Notes: generated by a model not told the origin, from the letters alone. Positions 1-6,268 are shown, counted from the stretch's first letter. The stretch: 7,205 nucleotides of DNA from Treponema sp. UBA3819 (GCA_002369025.1 DFDV01000060.1:1-7205), one strand, 5' to 3'. Numbers and translations: made by a program.

Positions 1-443
1 GGCTTATTGGTATTGGGTGAAGAAAATTCCACCATGACGCGACGTCCCTGCAGGTGAGCATTACCTTCATCATTGAGCTGACCGTAATTTTTACCTTCAC
101 GCACAATGCGTTCCAGAAGTCCTGAAGCGGCTCCAGCTTTATCCAGTTTGACATTAACATAGGGACCCACTGCCAGGAATGTACCTGTAGATTTTGCCCT
201 TGCGGAAAGATTTTCCCGGGAAGTAATGATTTTTACAACTTCTGCAGCAATCATGGGAGGAGCGGCACGGAAGGTCTTTGCAAAGGGGAACATGGGCATA
301 CCGATATCACCCATTTCCGGCTTGGGAGGATTTTCCACGGAAATTGCATTCTCTTCAACACTCGTATCAATTCCTTTTGCCTTTACAAACTCATTTAAAG
401 CCGCAGCAACGATCGCCCTGCATTCTGTCTTTACATCTGCCAT
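1..443 (-). CDS. argS: Arginyl-tRNA synthetase, N-terminal part (cut by window edge)
   Basis: Class I aminoacyl-tRNA synthetase that charges tRNA-Arg with arginine in the cytoplasm. The reading frame begins at ATG 443-441 and is open for 147 codons to the left edge, so the 3' three quarters are missing. The visible part matches the ArgS additional N-terminal domain, which contacts the tRNA D-loop: GDIGMPMFPFAK at about residues 45-56, then APPMIAAEV at 61-69 and GPYVNVKL at 93-100. It ends in VEFSSPNTNK (138-147), the strand that in ArgS leads straight into the HIGH-type ATP-binding motif, which therefore lies just outside the window. The start is supported by an AGAGG ribosome binding site at 451-455, seven bases upstream. 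The gene is divergent from the GH105 gene. The family assignment rests on recognised motifs and is strong; nothing can be said about the catalytic domain. Confidence 0.93.
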   Translation of the reverse strand, partial: MADVKTECRAIVAAALNEFVKAKGIDTSVEENAISVENPPKPEMGDIGMPMFPFAKTFRAAPPMIAAEVVKIITSRENLSARAKSTGTFLAVGPYVNVKLDKAGAASGLLERIVREGKNYGQLNDEGNAHLQGRRVMVEFSSPNTNK

Positions 444-486
444 TTATTTTCCTCTTAATCGAAATTCATATAGTTTTTTATGTTTA

Positions 487-492
487 ATTATA
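487..492 (-). promoter_or_regulatory. Candidate -10 element for argS
   Basis: Read on the minus strand, the bases spell TATAAT, a perfect sigma-70 -10 hexamer. Transcription would start near 480, leaving a leader of about 37 nt before the argS ATG at 443. No convincing -35 hexamer lies 16-18 bp upstream. The element is only about 8 bp from the outward-facing -10 of the GH105 gene, so the two promoters would share their upstream DNA. This is pattern matching only, in an AT-rich gap where chance hits are common. Confidence 0.4.
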
Positions 493-500
493 GATAATTA

Positions 501-509
501 TGCTACAAT
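501..509 (+). promoter_or_regulatory. Candidate extended -10 promoter for the GH105 lipoprotein gene
   Basis: The plus strand reads TGCTACAAT, a TGn-type extended -10 (TG, one base, TACAAT). The -35 region (about 481-486) matches consensus poorly, as is usual for extended -10 promoters. Transcription would begin near 515-517. If so, the ATG at 500 lies inside the promoter and cannot be the start codon, leaving 518, 530 or TTG 536. The call is inferred from sequence pattern alone. Confidence 0.4.
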
Positions 510-529
510 TTGCTAGTATGATAGAGAGA

Positions 530-1756
530 ATGACATTGCTTTTTAAAAGCACTGCGCTTTTAGCGGGCGCAATCGTATTAGCCGCGGCATGCACATCAAC
601 GCCGCCAAAGGAGATTCGTGTGGATACAAGTGTAATCGACCAGTACATCGAAGAACTGATGACAAAATCAACGGCTGAAATTCCGGTCTGGAATATTGAA
701 AAAGCCCGTAACGGAACAAAATCCGGCTGGGACTATATTGACGGCTGTATGATTATGGCTCTTCTGGAAATCTATGCCACCAGTCACGATGAAAAGTATC
801 TCAAATTTGCTGACTACTATGAAGATTACCGTATCAAAGACGACGGCACCATTCTTGGCTATGATATTAAGGAATGGAATCTGGACAATATCAACGGCGC
901 AAAAAATCTGATTACACTTTACGAACTGACAAAAAAAGAAAAATACCGCAAGGCTGCGGCCAATGTGTATGAGCAGATAAAGGAACAGCCCCGCACAACA
1001 GAAGGAAACTTCTGGCATAAAAAGATTTATCCAAACCAGGTCTGGCTGGACGGTCTCTACATGGCACTTCCCTATTACATGGAATACGAAGTCCTTTTCA
1101 ACGATTCAAAAAATGTTGAAGACATCTACAAACAGCTCTTTAACGTCTACGAAAAACTCCGTGACCCCAAAACAGGCCTCTACTTCCATGGCTACGACTG
1201 CTCACGGACTGTATTCTGGGCAGACAAAACCACCGGCCTGAGCAAGAACTTCTGGCTACGCGCACTGGGCTGGTACTCAATGGCACTGCTGGACACACTG
1301 AACAAGGCCGGCGACCGCGGAAGCGACAACTGGAACCGCCTCAAGGATATCTTTGTTGACCTCTGCGAAAGCATGCTGAAATATCAGGACAAGAGCGGCA
1401 TGTGGTGGCAGGTACCCAATTTCCCGGGAAAAGGCAAAAATTATCTGGAAACTTCAGGTTCTGCAATCTATGCCTACTCACTGCTTAAGGGCGTACGCAC
1501 CGGCATTCTGACTGATGAAAAATTCCGCGAGGCAGGAAAGAAAGCATTTGAAGGAATTGCAAACACCTACCTTAAGACAGAAGACGGCAGGCTGAGTCTT
1601 GGCGGCATCTGTCTCGTAGCCGGACTGGGACCTGAACACAACAAACGCCGTGACGGTTCCTTTGACTACTACATGGCAGAACCCATTGTAAAGGATGATG
1701 CAAAAGGCGTAGGTCCTTTCATCCTTGCATACAACGAATACCGTCTCCTCCCCTAG
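530..1756 (+). CDS. GH105 unsaturated rhamnogalacturonyl/glucuronyl hydrolase, lipoprotein
   Basis: Family GH105 enzymes (YteR/YesR-like) remove the 4,5-unsaturated uronic acid that pectate or rhamnogalacturonan lyases leave at the non-reducing end of oligosaccharides, by hydrating the double bond. From ATG 530 the protein has 408 residues, in the family's usual range for a protein with an added signal. It starts with a short signal and lipobox (LAAAC; Cys21), so it is probably membrane-anchored, in the periplasm or on the surface. Family marks: WDYIDGCMIMALLEIY near 67-82, VWLDGLYMALPYY at 171-183 with the likely catalytic Asp174, FWLRALGWYSMALLDTL at 241-257, LETSGSAIYAYSLLKGV near 306-322, and DGSFDYYMAEPIV at 375-387. 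These fit an (alpha/alpha)6 barrel. Start: 500 lies in the putative promoter; 518, 530 and TTG 536 remain. TTG 536 has the best spacing (7 nt) from GAGAG at 524-528; 530 is a compromise. The gene stands alone, convergent with pgeF. Exact substrate unknown. Confidence 0.88.
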   Translation: MTLLFKSTALLAGAIVLAAACTSTPPKEIRVDTSVIDQYIEELMTKSTAEIPVWNIEKARNGTKSGWDYIDGCMIMALLEIYATSHDEKYLKFADYYEDYRIKDDGTILGYDIKEWNLDNINGAKNLITLYELTKKEKYRKAAANVYEQIKEQPRTTEGNFWHKKIYPNQVWLDGLYMALPYYMEYEVLFNDSKNVEDIYKQLFNVYEKLRDPKTGLYFHGYDCSRTVFWADKTTGLSKNFWLRALGWYSMALLDTLNKAGDRGSDNWNRLKDIFVDLCESMLKYQDKSGMWWQVPNFPGKGKNYLETSGSAIYAYSLLKGVRTGILTDEKFREAGKKAFEGIANTYLKTEDGRLSLGGICLVAGLGPEHNKRRDGSFDYYMAEPIVKDDAKGVGPFILAYNEYRLLP

Positions 1757-1778
1757 TTTATATAAAGTTGATTTCAGA

Positions 1779-2597
1779 TTAAAGGCAAATACAGAAGGCC
1801 GCCTGAACAGTCATCATTTTGCTGCGCTCTTCCGTGGTAAGATTTCCGGCTGCAAAGGCGGCTTGTCGTCTAAAACTCCCAAATGGAAAGTCTCCGCCTG
1901 CATCCTGTGAGCAGGAAGTGCATTCTTTTGCAAGTACAATATTTTCACTTCGTATTCCCGCCTGCTCCAAGAGGGCCAGATTTGCCTTTGCAAGAGAAAG
2001 ATGATACTCTTCCTTACCATCCTTAGCGATTTTTCTGCTCACACAGGCGGGAGTAAAGTTTTCCGTAAAATAGCGGGCCCGTTCTTCATCAACAATGTAA
2101 CAGCAGTCATGAATATGGGGACCGATTGCAACAGAGATATTTTCCCGCCGGACAGCATATTTTTTTTCTGCAAGTGAAATTGCCTCTGCTATGATGCCTG
2201 TTCCCTTCCAGCCTGAATGGCAGACGCCAAAAAGCCCTGTTTCAGGCTCATAAAGATAAAGAGGCATGCAGTCCGCAACCGTAACGACAGGCACAAGGGA
2301 ATGATTGACGCTTATCATGCCGTCGCCTTTTTTTTCATGAGTATCAGAAGCGGAAGTCAGGTCGTATACGATTTTTGAATGAATCAGTTCCAGGGAAACA
2401 GCCTCTTTGTCTCCGCAGATTTCTTTGAGCAGGGAAGTTCGTCTTTCATTCACTTCATTCCAGCGGAAACGCATGCTGCCGGCTTTTCTGAGTGTAATAC
2501 CCCAGCGGGCAGAATCTAGTGGCTTTCCGTCACGATAAAAGGGAAGCGTTACAAAGGCTTTTTCAGAAATGTGATTTACAAGGGAGATTTCTGTCAT
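1779..2597 (-). CDS. pgeF: PgeF/YfiH family protein (Cu-oxidase_4; often labelled polyphenol oxidase or laccase)
   Basis: A cytoplasmic protein of 272 residues in the YfiH/YlmD/LACC1 family. E. coli PgeF is reported to edit peptidoglycan precursors by removing wrongly inserted L-Ser; other members are reported to have purine nucleoside phosphorylase or adenosine deaminase activity. The old laccase label is doubtful. Seen in the sequence: LIHSK with His73, TVADCMPLYLY with Cys110, and GVCHSGWKGTG with His127. These three zinc/catalytic residues have nearly the spacing of E. coli YfiH. Also present are AIGPHIHDCCYIVDEE (157-172) and the ECTSCS motif (225-230), followed by FGSFRRQAAFAAG, close to the family's usual F-S-Y/F-R-R end. 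The C-terminal tail past residue 250 is less typical. Its ATG overlaps the stop of the upstream DUF5312-like gene as ATGA and has no good ribosome binding site, so translational coupling is likely. Family very sure; activity in this organism not. Confidence 0.9.
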   Translation of the reverse strand: MTEISLVNHISEKAFVTLPFYRDGKPLDSARWGITLRKAGSMRFRWNEVNERRTSLLKEICGDKEAVSLELIHSKIVYDLTSASDTHEKKGDGMISVNHSLVPVVTVADCMPLYLYEPETGLFGVCHSGWKGTGIIAEAISLAEKKYAVRRENISVAIGPHIHDCCYIVDEERARYFTENFTPACVSRKIAKDGKEEYHLSLAKANLALLEQAGIRSENIVLAKECTSCSQDAGGDFPFGSFRRQAAFAAGNLTTEERSKMMTVQAAFCICL

Positions 2598-4285
2598 TTT
2601 GCAATATCCGGCACATCAATAGGTTCCAGATCCTTTACCAGATTATAGGCATTCCTCATGGAAAGATGTGCTTCGCGAAGCTGCTTTTTGAAAATAGGAT
2701 TTGCCGCCCCCTGCATGGTATTGTAATTTGCAAGAGAATCGTATCGGGAGTCTGACGAAATGCCGAGAATTCCTTCCATAAGCAGATCCATTTTCCGGGA
2801 AGTCTCACCAAATACCATGAGCAGGTGACCAAAGTCAGATTCCATAATGCGCAGAAGCTGCTCACTTTTCTGGACTGCCTGCAGGGAATGGTTGCGGTCA
2901 AGACTTGCAATCATAGAACCGGTTTCTCCGTTTGGCATAAGTGACTGCTGTATAGCGTTTAGCCCCATGGAAACCTGCATGTAAGCATTGAATGAATCTA
3001 CAAACTCCTGGCGGTTTTCCTTTTTCATAAAGTCACCTTCGGTCATCACCTGCTTTAGGGTAAGTTCAAAGGTCGAAAACTGATTTCTGAAATACCAGCA
3101 GAGGAAGCCTGCAGTCAGTTCGTAGCGGAAATGCAGTCCTCCCCAGGCTTCCATCCAGGGCCGGTTGGGCAGCATGGGAAAATGCTCCAGATTAAAATTC
3201 CGCATCAAACTCTGGCGCACCACTTCTTTTTTACAGTCGTTCAGCCAGTTTTCCCATTTCTGGTCAAAGAGAACCTTCCAGCCGGATTTATATTTAATAA
3301 ACCAGTCTTCAGAACCAGCAAGGGCTTCCGGCTGATAATAAGAATCCCCCCGCACTACACAGGTAATTCCCCGCATGGGAACTGTGGCAAGGAATGTATG
3401 CATACGGCCAAGCTGTTCATGGGCCAGGGCGATAAATTCCTCTGCGGCGGCGGCATCCTTTTTACGGTTTGCATCTTCTTTTCCACTGCGGAAGATAAAA
3501 AGAGCCTCAAAAACTTCCTCCGGGATAGGAAGACCGTTGCAGAGGACTTTTGAAAAGATTTTCAGATCTTCGGCTACGATTTTAAAGGCTGCCTCATAGC
3601 GGTCTTCTCCGGCAGATGAAAAATCTGACAGAAAACGGTTAAAAGGAAGACGGGTAAACTGAACCAGCCAGTCAGCAGCCTTTGCGCAGGCATACATAAT
3701 GATTTTCTGTTCTGCAGGAATTGACTCCATGACCTCATCCATGCGGCGCAAAAGGGAAACCCGCATTTCAGGACGGGCACCCTGCTCTACCGGCATTGAA
3801 TAAGGGTCTACTTCCCGGTTCATCTGTTCTGCCAGCTGAGGCATGGCGAGTGTACCCAGGTGTACATAAAAGGATTCAAGGTCACCGTCCAGAGGAGAAC
3901 AGTAGGGCTTAAAAAAGTCTGCACTCTTTTTGAGCTCGGACAGCCTGTTAAAAAATGTCGAAAGGAGAAGCCTGCGCTTTAAGTCAATCAAATCAGGAAA
4001 GCGCCGGTCAATCGTGCGGAAGATAGTGTTTACACGATGTTCGTTAAAGACTTTTTCAACCGGCCTGTTTGAAATAAGGGATTTAATGAAAATCCATATA
4101 CGCAAAAAAAGAGACTCGTTTTTCAGTTGCGCATCAAAGGAAACTCCAATATCTTCTGCAGGAAGAGGAGTAAGGGATTCTTCCCCCGAATATCCTCCGT
4201 ACCCCTGCATTCTTTCGAGCATATCCTTGCGCTCTTCCGGCGAAAGGTCGGAAACTAATACATCAAACGAATCTCTTTCTGACAT
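2594..4285 (-). CDS. Spirochaete protein of unknown function, DUF5312-like
   Basis: A 563-residue protein whose function I do not know. It resembles the large DUF5312 proteins of treponemes; this is recalled style, not a search. It has no signal peptide and no clear membrane span. The N-terminus (1-45) is acidic and flexible with a GYGGYSGEES stretch at 29-38. A short amphipathic or hydrophobic segment (LFLRIWIFIKSLI, 59-71) could sit on a membrane. The rest appears mainly helical with many aromatic residues: PYCSPLDGDLESFYVHLG (127-144), a charged Lys/Ala/Glu stretch at 268-285, a probable beta part with CVVRGDSYY at 309-317 and IKYKSGWKVLF at 330-340, then WMEAWGGLHFRYELTAGFLCWYF (377-399). 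It lies 24 bp downstream of leuB and overlaps pgeF by four bases, so it probably belongs to one operon. No good ribosome binding site precedes the ATG, and the true start could lie slightly downstream. Confidence 0.8.
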   Translation of the reverse strand: MSERDSFDVLVSDLSPEERKDMLERMQGYGGYSGEESLTPLPAEDIGVSFDAQLKNESLFLRIWIFIKSLISNRPVEKVFNEHRVNTIFRTIDRRFPDLIDLKRRLLLSTFFNRLSELKKSADFFKPYCSPLDGDLESFYVHLGTLAMPQLAEQMNREVDPYSMPVEQGARPEMRVSLLRRMDEVMESIPAEQKIIMYACAKAADWLVQFTRLPFNRFLSDFSSAGEDRYEAAFKIVAEDLKIFSKVLCNGLPIPEEVFEALFIFRSGKEDANRKKDAAAAEEFIALAHEQLGRMHTFLATVPMRGITCVVRGDSYYQPEALAGSEDWFIKYKSGWKVLFDQKWENWLNDCKKEVVRQSLMRNFNLEHFPMLPNRPWMEAWGGLHFRYELTAGFLCWYFRNQFSTFELTLKQVMTEGDFMKKENRQEFVDSFNAYMQVSMGLNAIQQSLMPNGETGSMIASLDRNHSLQAVQKSEQLLRIMESDFGHLLMVFGETSRKMDLLMEGILGISSDSRYDSLANYNTMQGAANPIFKKQLREAHLSMRNAYNLVKDLEPIDVPDIAK

Positions 4286-4309
4286 ACTTATAGCATCGGC
4301 AGAAACAAC

Positions 4310-5404
4310 TTATTTATTCAGCTGCTCTACAACCAGTTCGCCCATGCGCTTTGTGCCTACGAGCTTTCCGGCTGCCTTCACTTCTTCAAGTTTAGAACCA
4401 GCAATGTCACCTGTGCGCCAGCCTGCATCGAGAACAGCGTTTACTGCATTTTCGATTGCCTTTGCTTCAGTTTCAAGGTTGAAGCTGTAGCGGAGCAGCA
4501 TTGCGGCAGACAGAATGGTTGCCAGCGGGTTTGCAAGGTCTTTTCCGGCGATATCAGGTGCTGTACCGTGAATGGGTTCGTAGAGGCCGGGACCTTTTCC
4601 GTCACCCAGAGATGCAGAAGCCAGCATGCCGATTGAGCCTGTAATCTGACTTGCCTCATCAGTAAGGATGTCGCCGAACATATTGCTTGTAGCGATAACG
4701 TCAAACTGACGGGGATTGCGAACCAGCTGCATGGCGGCATTGTCGATGTAGAGGAAGTCAAGCTGAACGTCTTTGTAGTCCTTGTGAACTTTTTCTGCAA
4801 CCTTGCGCCACAGACGGCTTGAGTTGAGGATATTTGCTTTGTCTACAACAGCAAGGCGCTTCTGGCGCTTCTGGGCAAATTCAAAGCCCATGCGTACGAT
4901 GCGCTCAATTTCTTCCCATGTGTATTTTTCTGTATCCCATGCGGTCTTTCCGTCTGCGCTTGTTCCGCGCTCACCAAAATAAATACCGCCGGTAAGTTCA
5001 CGCACAACCAGAATGTCAAGTCCCTGACCTACGATTTCGTCCTTAAGGGGGCATGCATCTTTAAGCTGCTTCCACATAACGGCAGGACGGAGGTTTGCAT
5101 AAACTTTCATGCCGCCGCGAAGTCCAAGCAGGGCTTTTTCAGGGCGGATAGAAGGGTCAACGTTATCCCATTTAGGACCGCCGACAGCACCAAGCAGAAC
5201 AGAGTCAGCACGCAGACAGATATCCAGCTGATCCTTTGGAAGGGGATTCTTGAACATATCAATAGCGCGTCCGCCGGCAATTACATCCTTATAAATCCAG
5301 GTATGATTATATTTTTTTGCAATAGCGTTAAGAACGTTTACAGCCTCAGCCACAACGTCCGGACCAATTCCATCACCAGGAATCAAAGCAATAGTCTTTT
5401 CCAT
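4310..5404 (-). CDS. leuB: 3-isopropylmalate dehydrogenase
   Basis: Cytoplasmic NAD-dependent enzyme that oxidises and decarboxylates 3-isopropylmalate to 4-methyl-2-oxopentanoate in leucine synthesis. With citramalate synthase it also turns 3-methylmalate into 2-oxobutanoate for isoleucine. The protein has 364 residues, a normal LeuB length. Seen: GDGIGPDVV (10-18), GAVGGPKWD (72-80), LLGLRGGMKVYANLRPA (92-108) with substrate-binding Arg96 and Arg106, RELTGGIYFGERG with Arg135 and catalytic Tyr142, VDKANIL with catalytic Lys189, Asp221, NMFGDILTDEASQ with metal-binding Asp245 and Asp249, and EPIHGTAPDIAGK (276-288), the NAD-type adenine-binding loop. All key residues are present. ATG 5404 is chosen over an upstream in-frame ATG at 5437 because the homologous N-terminus begins there and GGGAG lies eight bases upstream. 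It has its own promoter and probably drives the DUF5312-like and pgeF genes. Confidence 0.96.
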   Translation of the reverse strand: MEKTIALIPGDGIGPDVVAEAVNVLNAIAKKYNHTWIYKDVIAGGRAIDMFKNPLPKDQLDICLRADSVLLGAVGGPKWDNVDPSIRPEKALLGLRGGMKVYANLRPAVMWKQLKDACPLKDEIVGQGLDILVVRELTGGIYFGERGTSADGKTAWDTEKYTWEEIERIVRMGFEFAQKRQKRLAVVDKANILNSSRLWRKVAEKVHKDYKDVQLDFLYIDNAAMQLVRNPRQFDVIATSNMFGDILTDEASQITGSIGMLASASLGDGKGPGLYEPIHGTAPDIAGKDLANPLATILSAAMLLRYSFNLETEAKAIENAVNAVLDAGWRTGDIAGSKLEEVKAAGKLVGTKRMGELVVEQLNK

Positions 5405-5412
5405 AAGTACAA

Positions 5413-5417
5413 CTCCC
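5413..5417 (-). promoter_or_regulatory. Ribosome binding site of leuB
   Basis: The minus strand reads GGGAG, eight bases before ATG 5404. It decides the leuB start against the upstream in-frame ATG at 5437, whose extra eleven residues do not resemble LeuB. Confidence 0.75.
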
Positions 5418-5470
5418 ACTCTGCAAGCCTCTGACAACCCGCAAAGTTTAATAATATTTAATTCTCTTTA

Positions 5471-5499
5471 GTTATACTTAAGATAAAGATTAAAGTCAA
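5471..5499 (-). promoter_or_regulatory. Sigma-70 type promoter of leuB
   Basis: On the minus strand, TTGACT (5499-5494) and TATAAC (5476-5471) are separated by exactly 17 bp (5493-5477). Each hexamer matches consensus at five of six positions. Transcription should start near 5464, leaving a leader of about 60 nt before the ATG at 5404. That is too short for a T-box or a classical attenuator. A weak stem (CTTTGC at 5446-5441 with GCAGAG at 5424-5419, one G-U pair) can be drawn but is probably chance. This is the best promoter in the window; it is predicted from sequence, not measured. Confidence 0.72.
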
Positions 5500-5512
5500 G
5501 GTGTATAGCAAG

Positions 5513-5532
5513 GAGGGGGAAGTCTCCCCCTC
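5513..5532. repeat. Inverted repeat 1, 8-bp stem with 4-nt loop
   Basis: GAGGGGGA (5513-5520) pairs perfectly with TCCCCCTC (5525-5532) around the loop AGTC. It lies 13 bp upstream of the leuB -35 box. No T-run follows on either strand, so it is not an ordinary intrinsic terminator. Confidence 0.75.
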
Positions 5533-5570
5533 GCTCCAGCCAGCAAGCTGTCTTACGCTACCCCTTCTCC

Positions 5571-5587
5571 TAGGGGCTCCGCCCCTA
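5571..5587. repeat. Inverted repeat 2, 7-bp stem with 3-nt loop
   Basis: TAGGGGC (5571-5577) pairs perfectly with GCCCCTA (5581-5587) around TCC. The GGGGC-GCCCC core resembles hairpins seen in dispersed bacterial repeats. No immediate T-run follows on the minus strand, and on the plus strand the next bases are AAACCCC, so terminator function is doubtful. Confidence 0.75.
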
Positions 5588-5603
5588 AAACCCCGATTTT
5601 TAG

Positions 5604-5633
5604 ACACGGATGAACACAGATACACACGGATAA
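5604..5633. repeat. Three 10-bp direct repeats (ACACrGAT plus two variable bases)
   Basis: ACACGGAT-GA, ACACAGAT-AC and ACACGGAT-AA follow each other with a strict 10-bp period at 5604, 5614 and 5624. Units 1 and 3 share an identical core and unit 2 has one change. A 10-bp period puts the units on the same face of the helix. Arrays of this kind (ACACGGATGA-like) are, from memory, common in intergenic DNA of unrelated environmental bacteria. There are too few units and no spacers, so it is not a CRISPR array. Confidence 0.7.
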
Positions 5634-5646
5634 AACTCAATGTCTG

Positions 5647-6246
5647 TTATTGTGTAGACAATTTTATATATTCTTCACCTATTTTCTTTGACACTGATTT
5701 TGCCATATTTTTCATATTTCCAAAATCATCTGCTGCAGATTTTGCAGTAGCCTTAAAAGCAATTTGCCCTGTTCTAACATCCTTTAGAACAATTTCAAAA
5801 TTTGATTTAAGATAAGAATATGCATAACCACCATAAGTTGTAGTGTATGGAACAGAGATTAATTGCCCATTTACATACTGACTTTGGTAATTTGTATATG
5901 AAGTTTGAGGAACATATCCAGATACATTGGAAGAATCAATAACTTCAATCGATAAATATCCATCAATTAAGTTATCTGAAAGTATTTTCTTAATCTCATC
6001 CTCTGAATATTCTTTTACCGGTGAAATCAATTCAATACTTGGAACTGTATCAATCGCATACTCTGAAAAAACAGAAACAAGTTCTGATTCAAGTGATTTT
6101 CTAAAATCTATATCTCGAATATTAGCAAAAACTAGAATTCTTTTATAACCAGAAAAATCAATATCTGGATTCTTAATACTACTTATTGTTGTTGTCGCAC
6201 AACTTGTAAAAAAAAAGGAAAGAAATAATAAAAAACATTTTTTCAT
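5647..6246 (-). CDS. Small AT-rich lipoprotein of unknown function
   Basis: I do not recognise the family with certainty. From ATG 6246 the protein has 199 residues. It begins with MKKCFLLFLSFFFTSC, a lipoprotein signal with a relaxed, spirochaete-style lipobox and likely lipidated Cys16, so it should be anchored in the inner or outer membrane. The mature part starts with a linker, then DIDFSGYKRILVFANIRD (28-45), which vaguely recalls DUF4136-type lipoproteins. Next come a helical acidic region (74-95), a Tyr/Ser/Thr-rich stretch (111-146, many tyrosines) and a C-terminal part with NFEIVLKDVRTGQIAFKA (149-166), probably a beta strand pair. The start at 6246 is favoured over 6288 because it gives a clean signal peptide and has GGTG five bases upstream. 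The coding DNA is about 30% GC on sampled lines against about 50% in leuB, which suggests a different origin. Confidence 0.75.
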   Translation of the reverse strand: MKKCFLLFLSFFFTSCATTTISSIKNPDIDFSGYKRILVFANIRDIDFRKSLESELVSVFSEYAIDTVPSIELISPVKEYSEDEIKKILSDNLIDGYLSIEVIDSSNVSGYVPQTSYTNYQSQYVNGQLISVPYTTTYGGYAYSYLKSNFEIVLKDVRTGQIAFKATAKSAADDFGNMKNMAKSVSKKIGEEYIKLSTQ

Positions 6247-6268
6247 AGCAACACCAAATTCATGAATA

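Larger units (their letters stand above)
5512..5633. repeat. Candidate dispersed intergenic repeat: two GC-rich hairpins plus three 10-bp units
   Basis: A structured, non-coding block that is much more GC-rich than its flanks fills most of the gap between the lipoprotein gene and the leuB promoter. In plus-strand order it holds a perfect 8-bp inverted repeat (5513-5532), about 38 bp of unpaired sequence, a perfect 7-bp inverted repeat (5571-5587), and three direct 10-bp units (5604-5633). The modular build, the GC jump and the position between genes resemble the small dispersed repeats (REP/MITE-like) of many bacteria. No second copy is visible in this window, so dispersal is inferred. Frames through it on either strand look like artefacts. 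Confidence 0.5.

Noticed and set aside
226..516. Plus-strand frame of 96 codons
   Set aside because: It is antisense to the start of argS, whose protein similarity is clear.
668..1018. Minus-strand frame of 116 codons
   Set aside because: It is antisense to the GH105 gene; the Phe/Val-rich peptide mirrors Lys/Glu/Asn codons of the real gene.
3131..3553. Plus-strand frame of 140 codons
   Set aside because: It is antisense to the DUF5312-like gene and has no recognisable domain.
3930..4490. Plus-strand frame of 186 codons antisense to the DUF5312-like gene and leuB
   Set aside because: It spans two clear genes on the other strand, is Ser-rich in the manner of antisense shadows, and shows no family motif.
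5405..5437. Upstream start for LeuB adding 11 residues
   Set aside because: The extra residues do not match LeuB N-termini, and a good GGGAG site precedes the ATG at 5404.
5405..5464. T-box or leucine attenuator upstream of leuB
   Set aside because: The predicted leader is only about 60 nt, with no leucine-rich leader peptide, no T-box core and no terminator hairpin.
5571..5600. Intrinsic terminator at inverted repeat 2
   Set aside because: No T-run directly follows the stem in either direction; the T-stretch at 5597-5601 is separated by AAACCCCGA.
5604..5633. CRISPR-like array
   Set aside because: The units are 10 bp, there are only three, there are no spacers, and no cas genes are present.
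5458..5640. Minus-strand frame of 60 codons across the repeat block
   Set aside because: It overlaps the leuB promoter and the repeat units; the Arg/Gly-rich peptide follows from the GC-rich hairpins.
5501..5815. Plus-strand frame of 104 codons across the repeat block
   Set aside because: It runs through both hairpins and then antisense into the lipoprotein gene; its composition is repeat-driven and it resembles no protein family.
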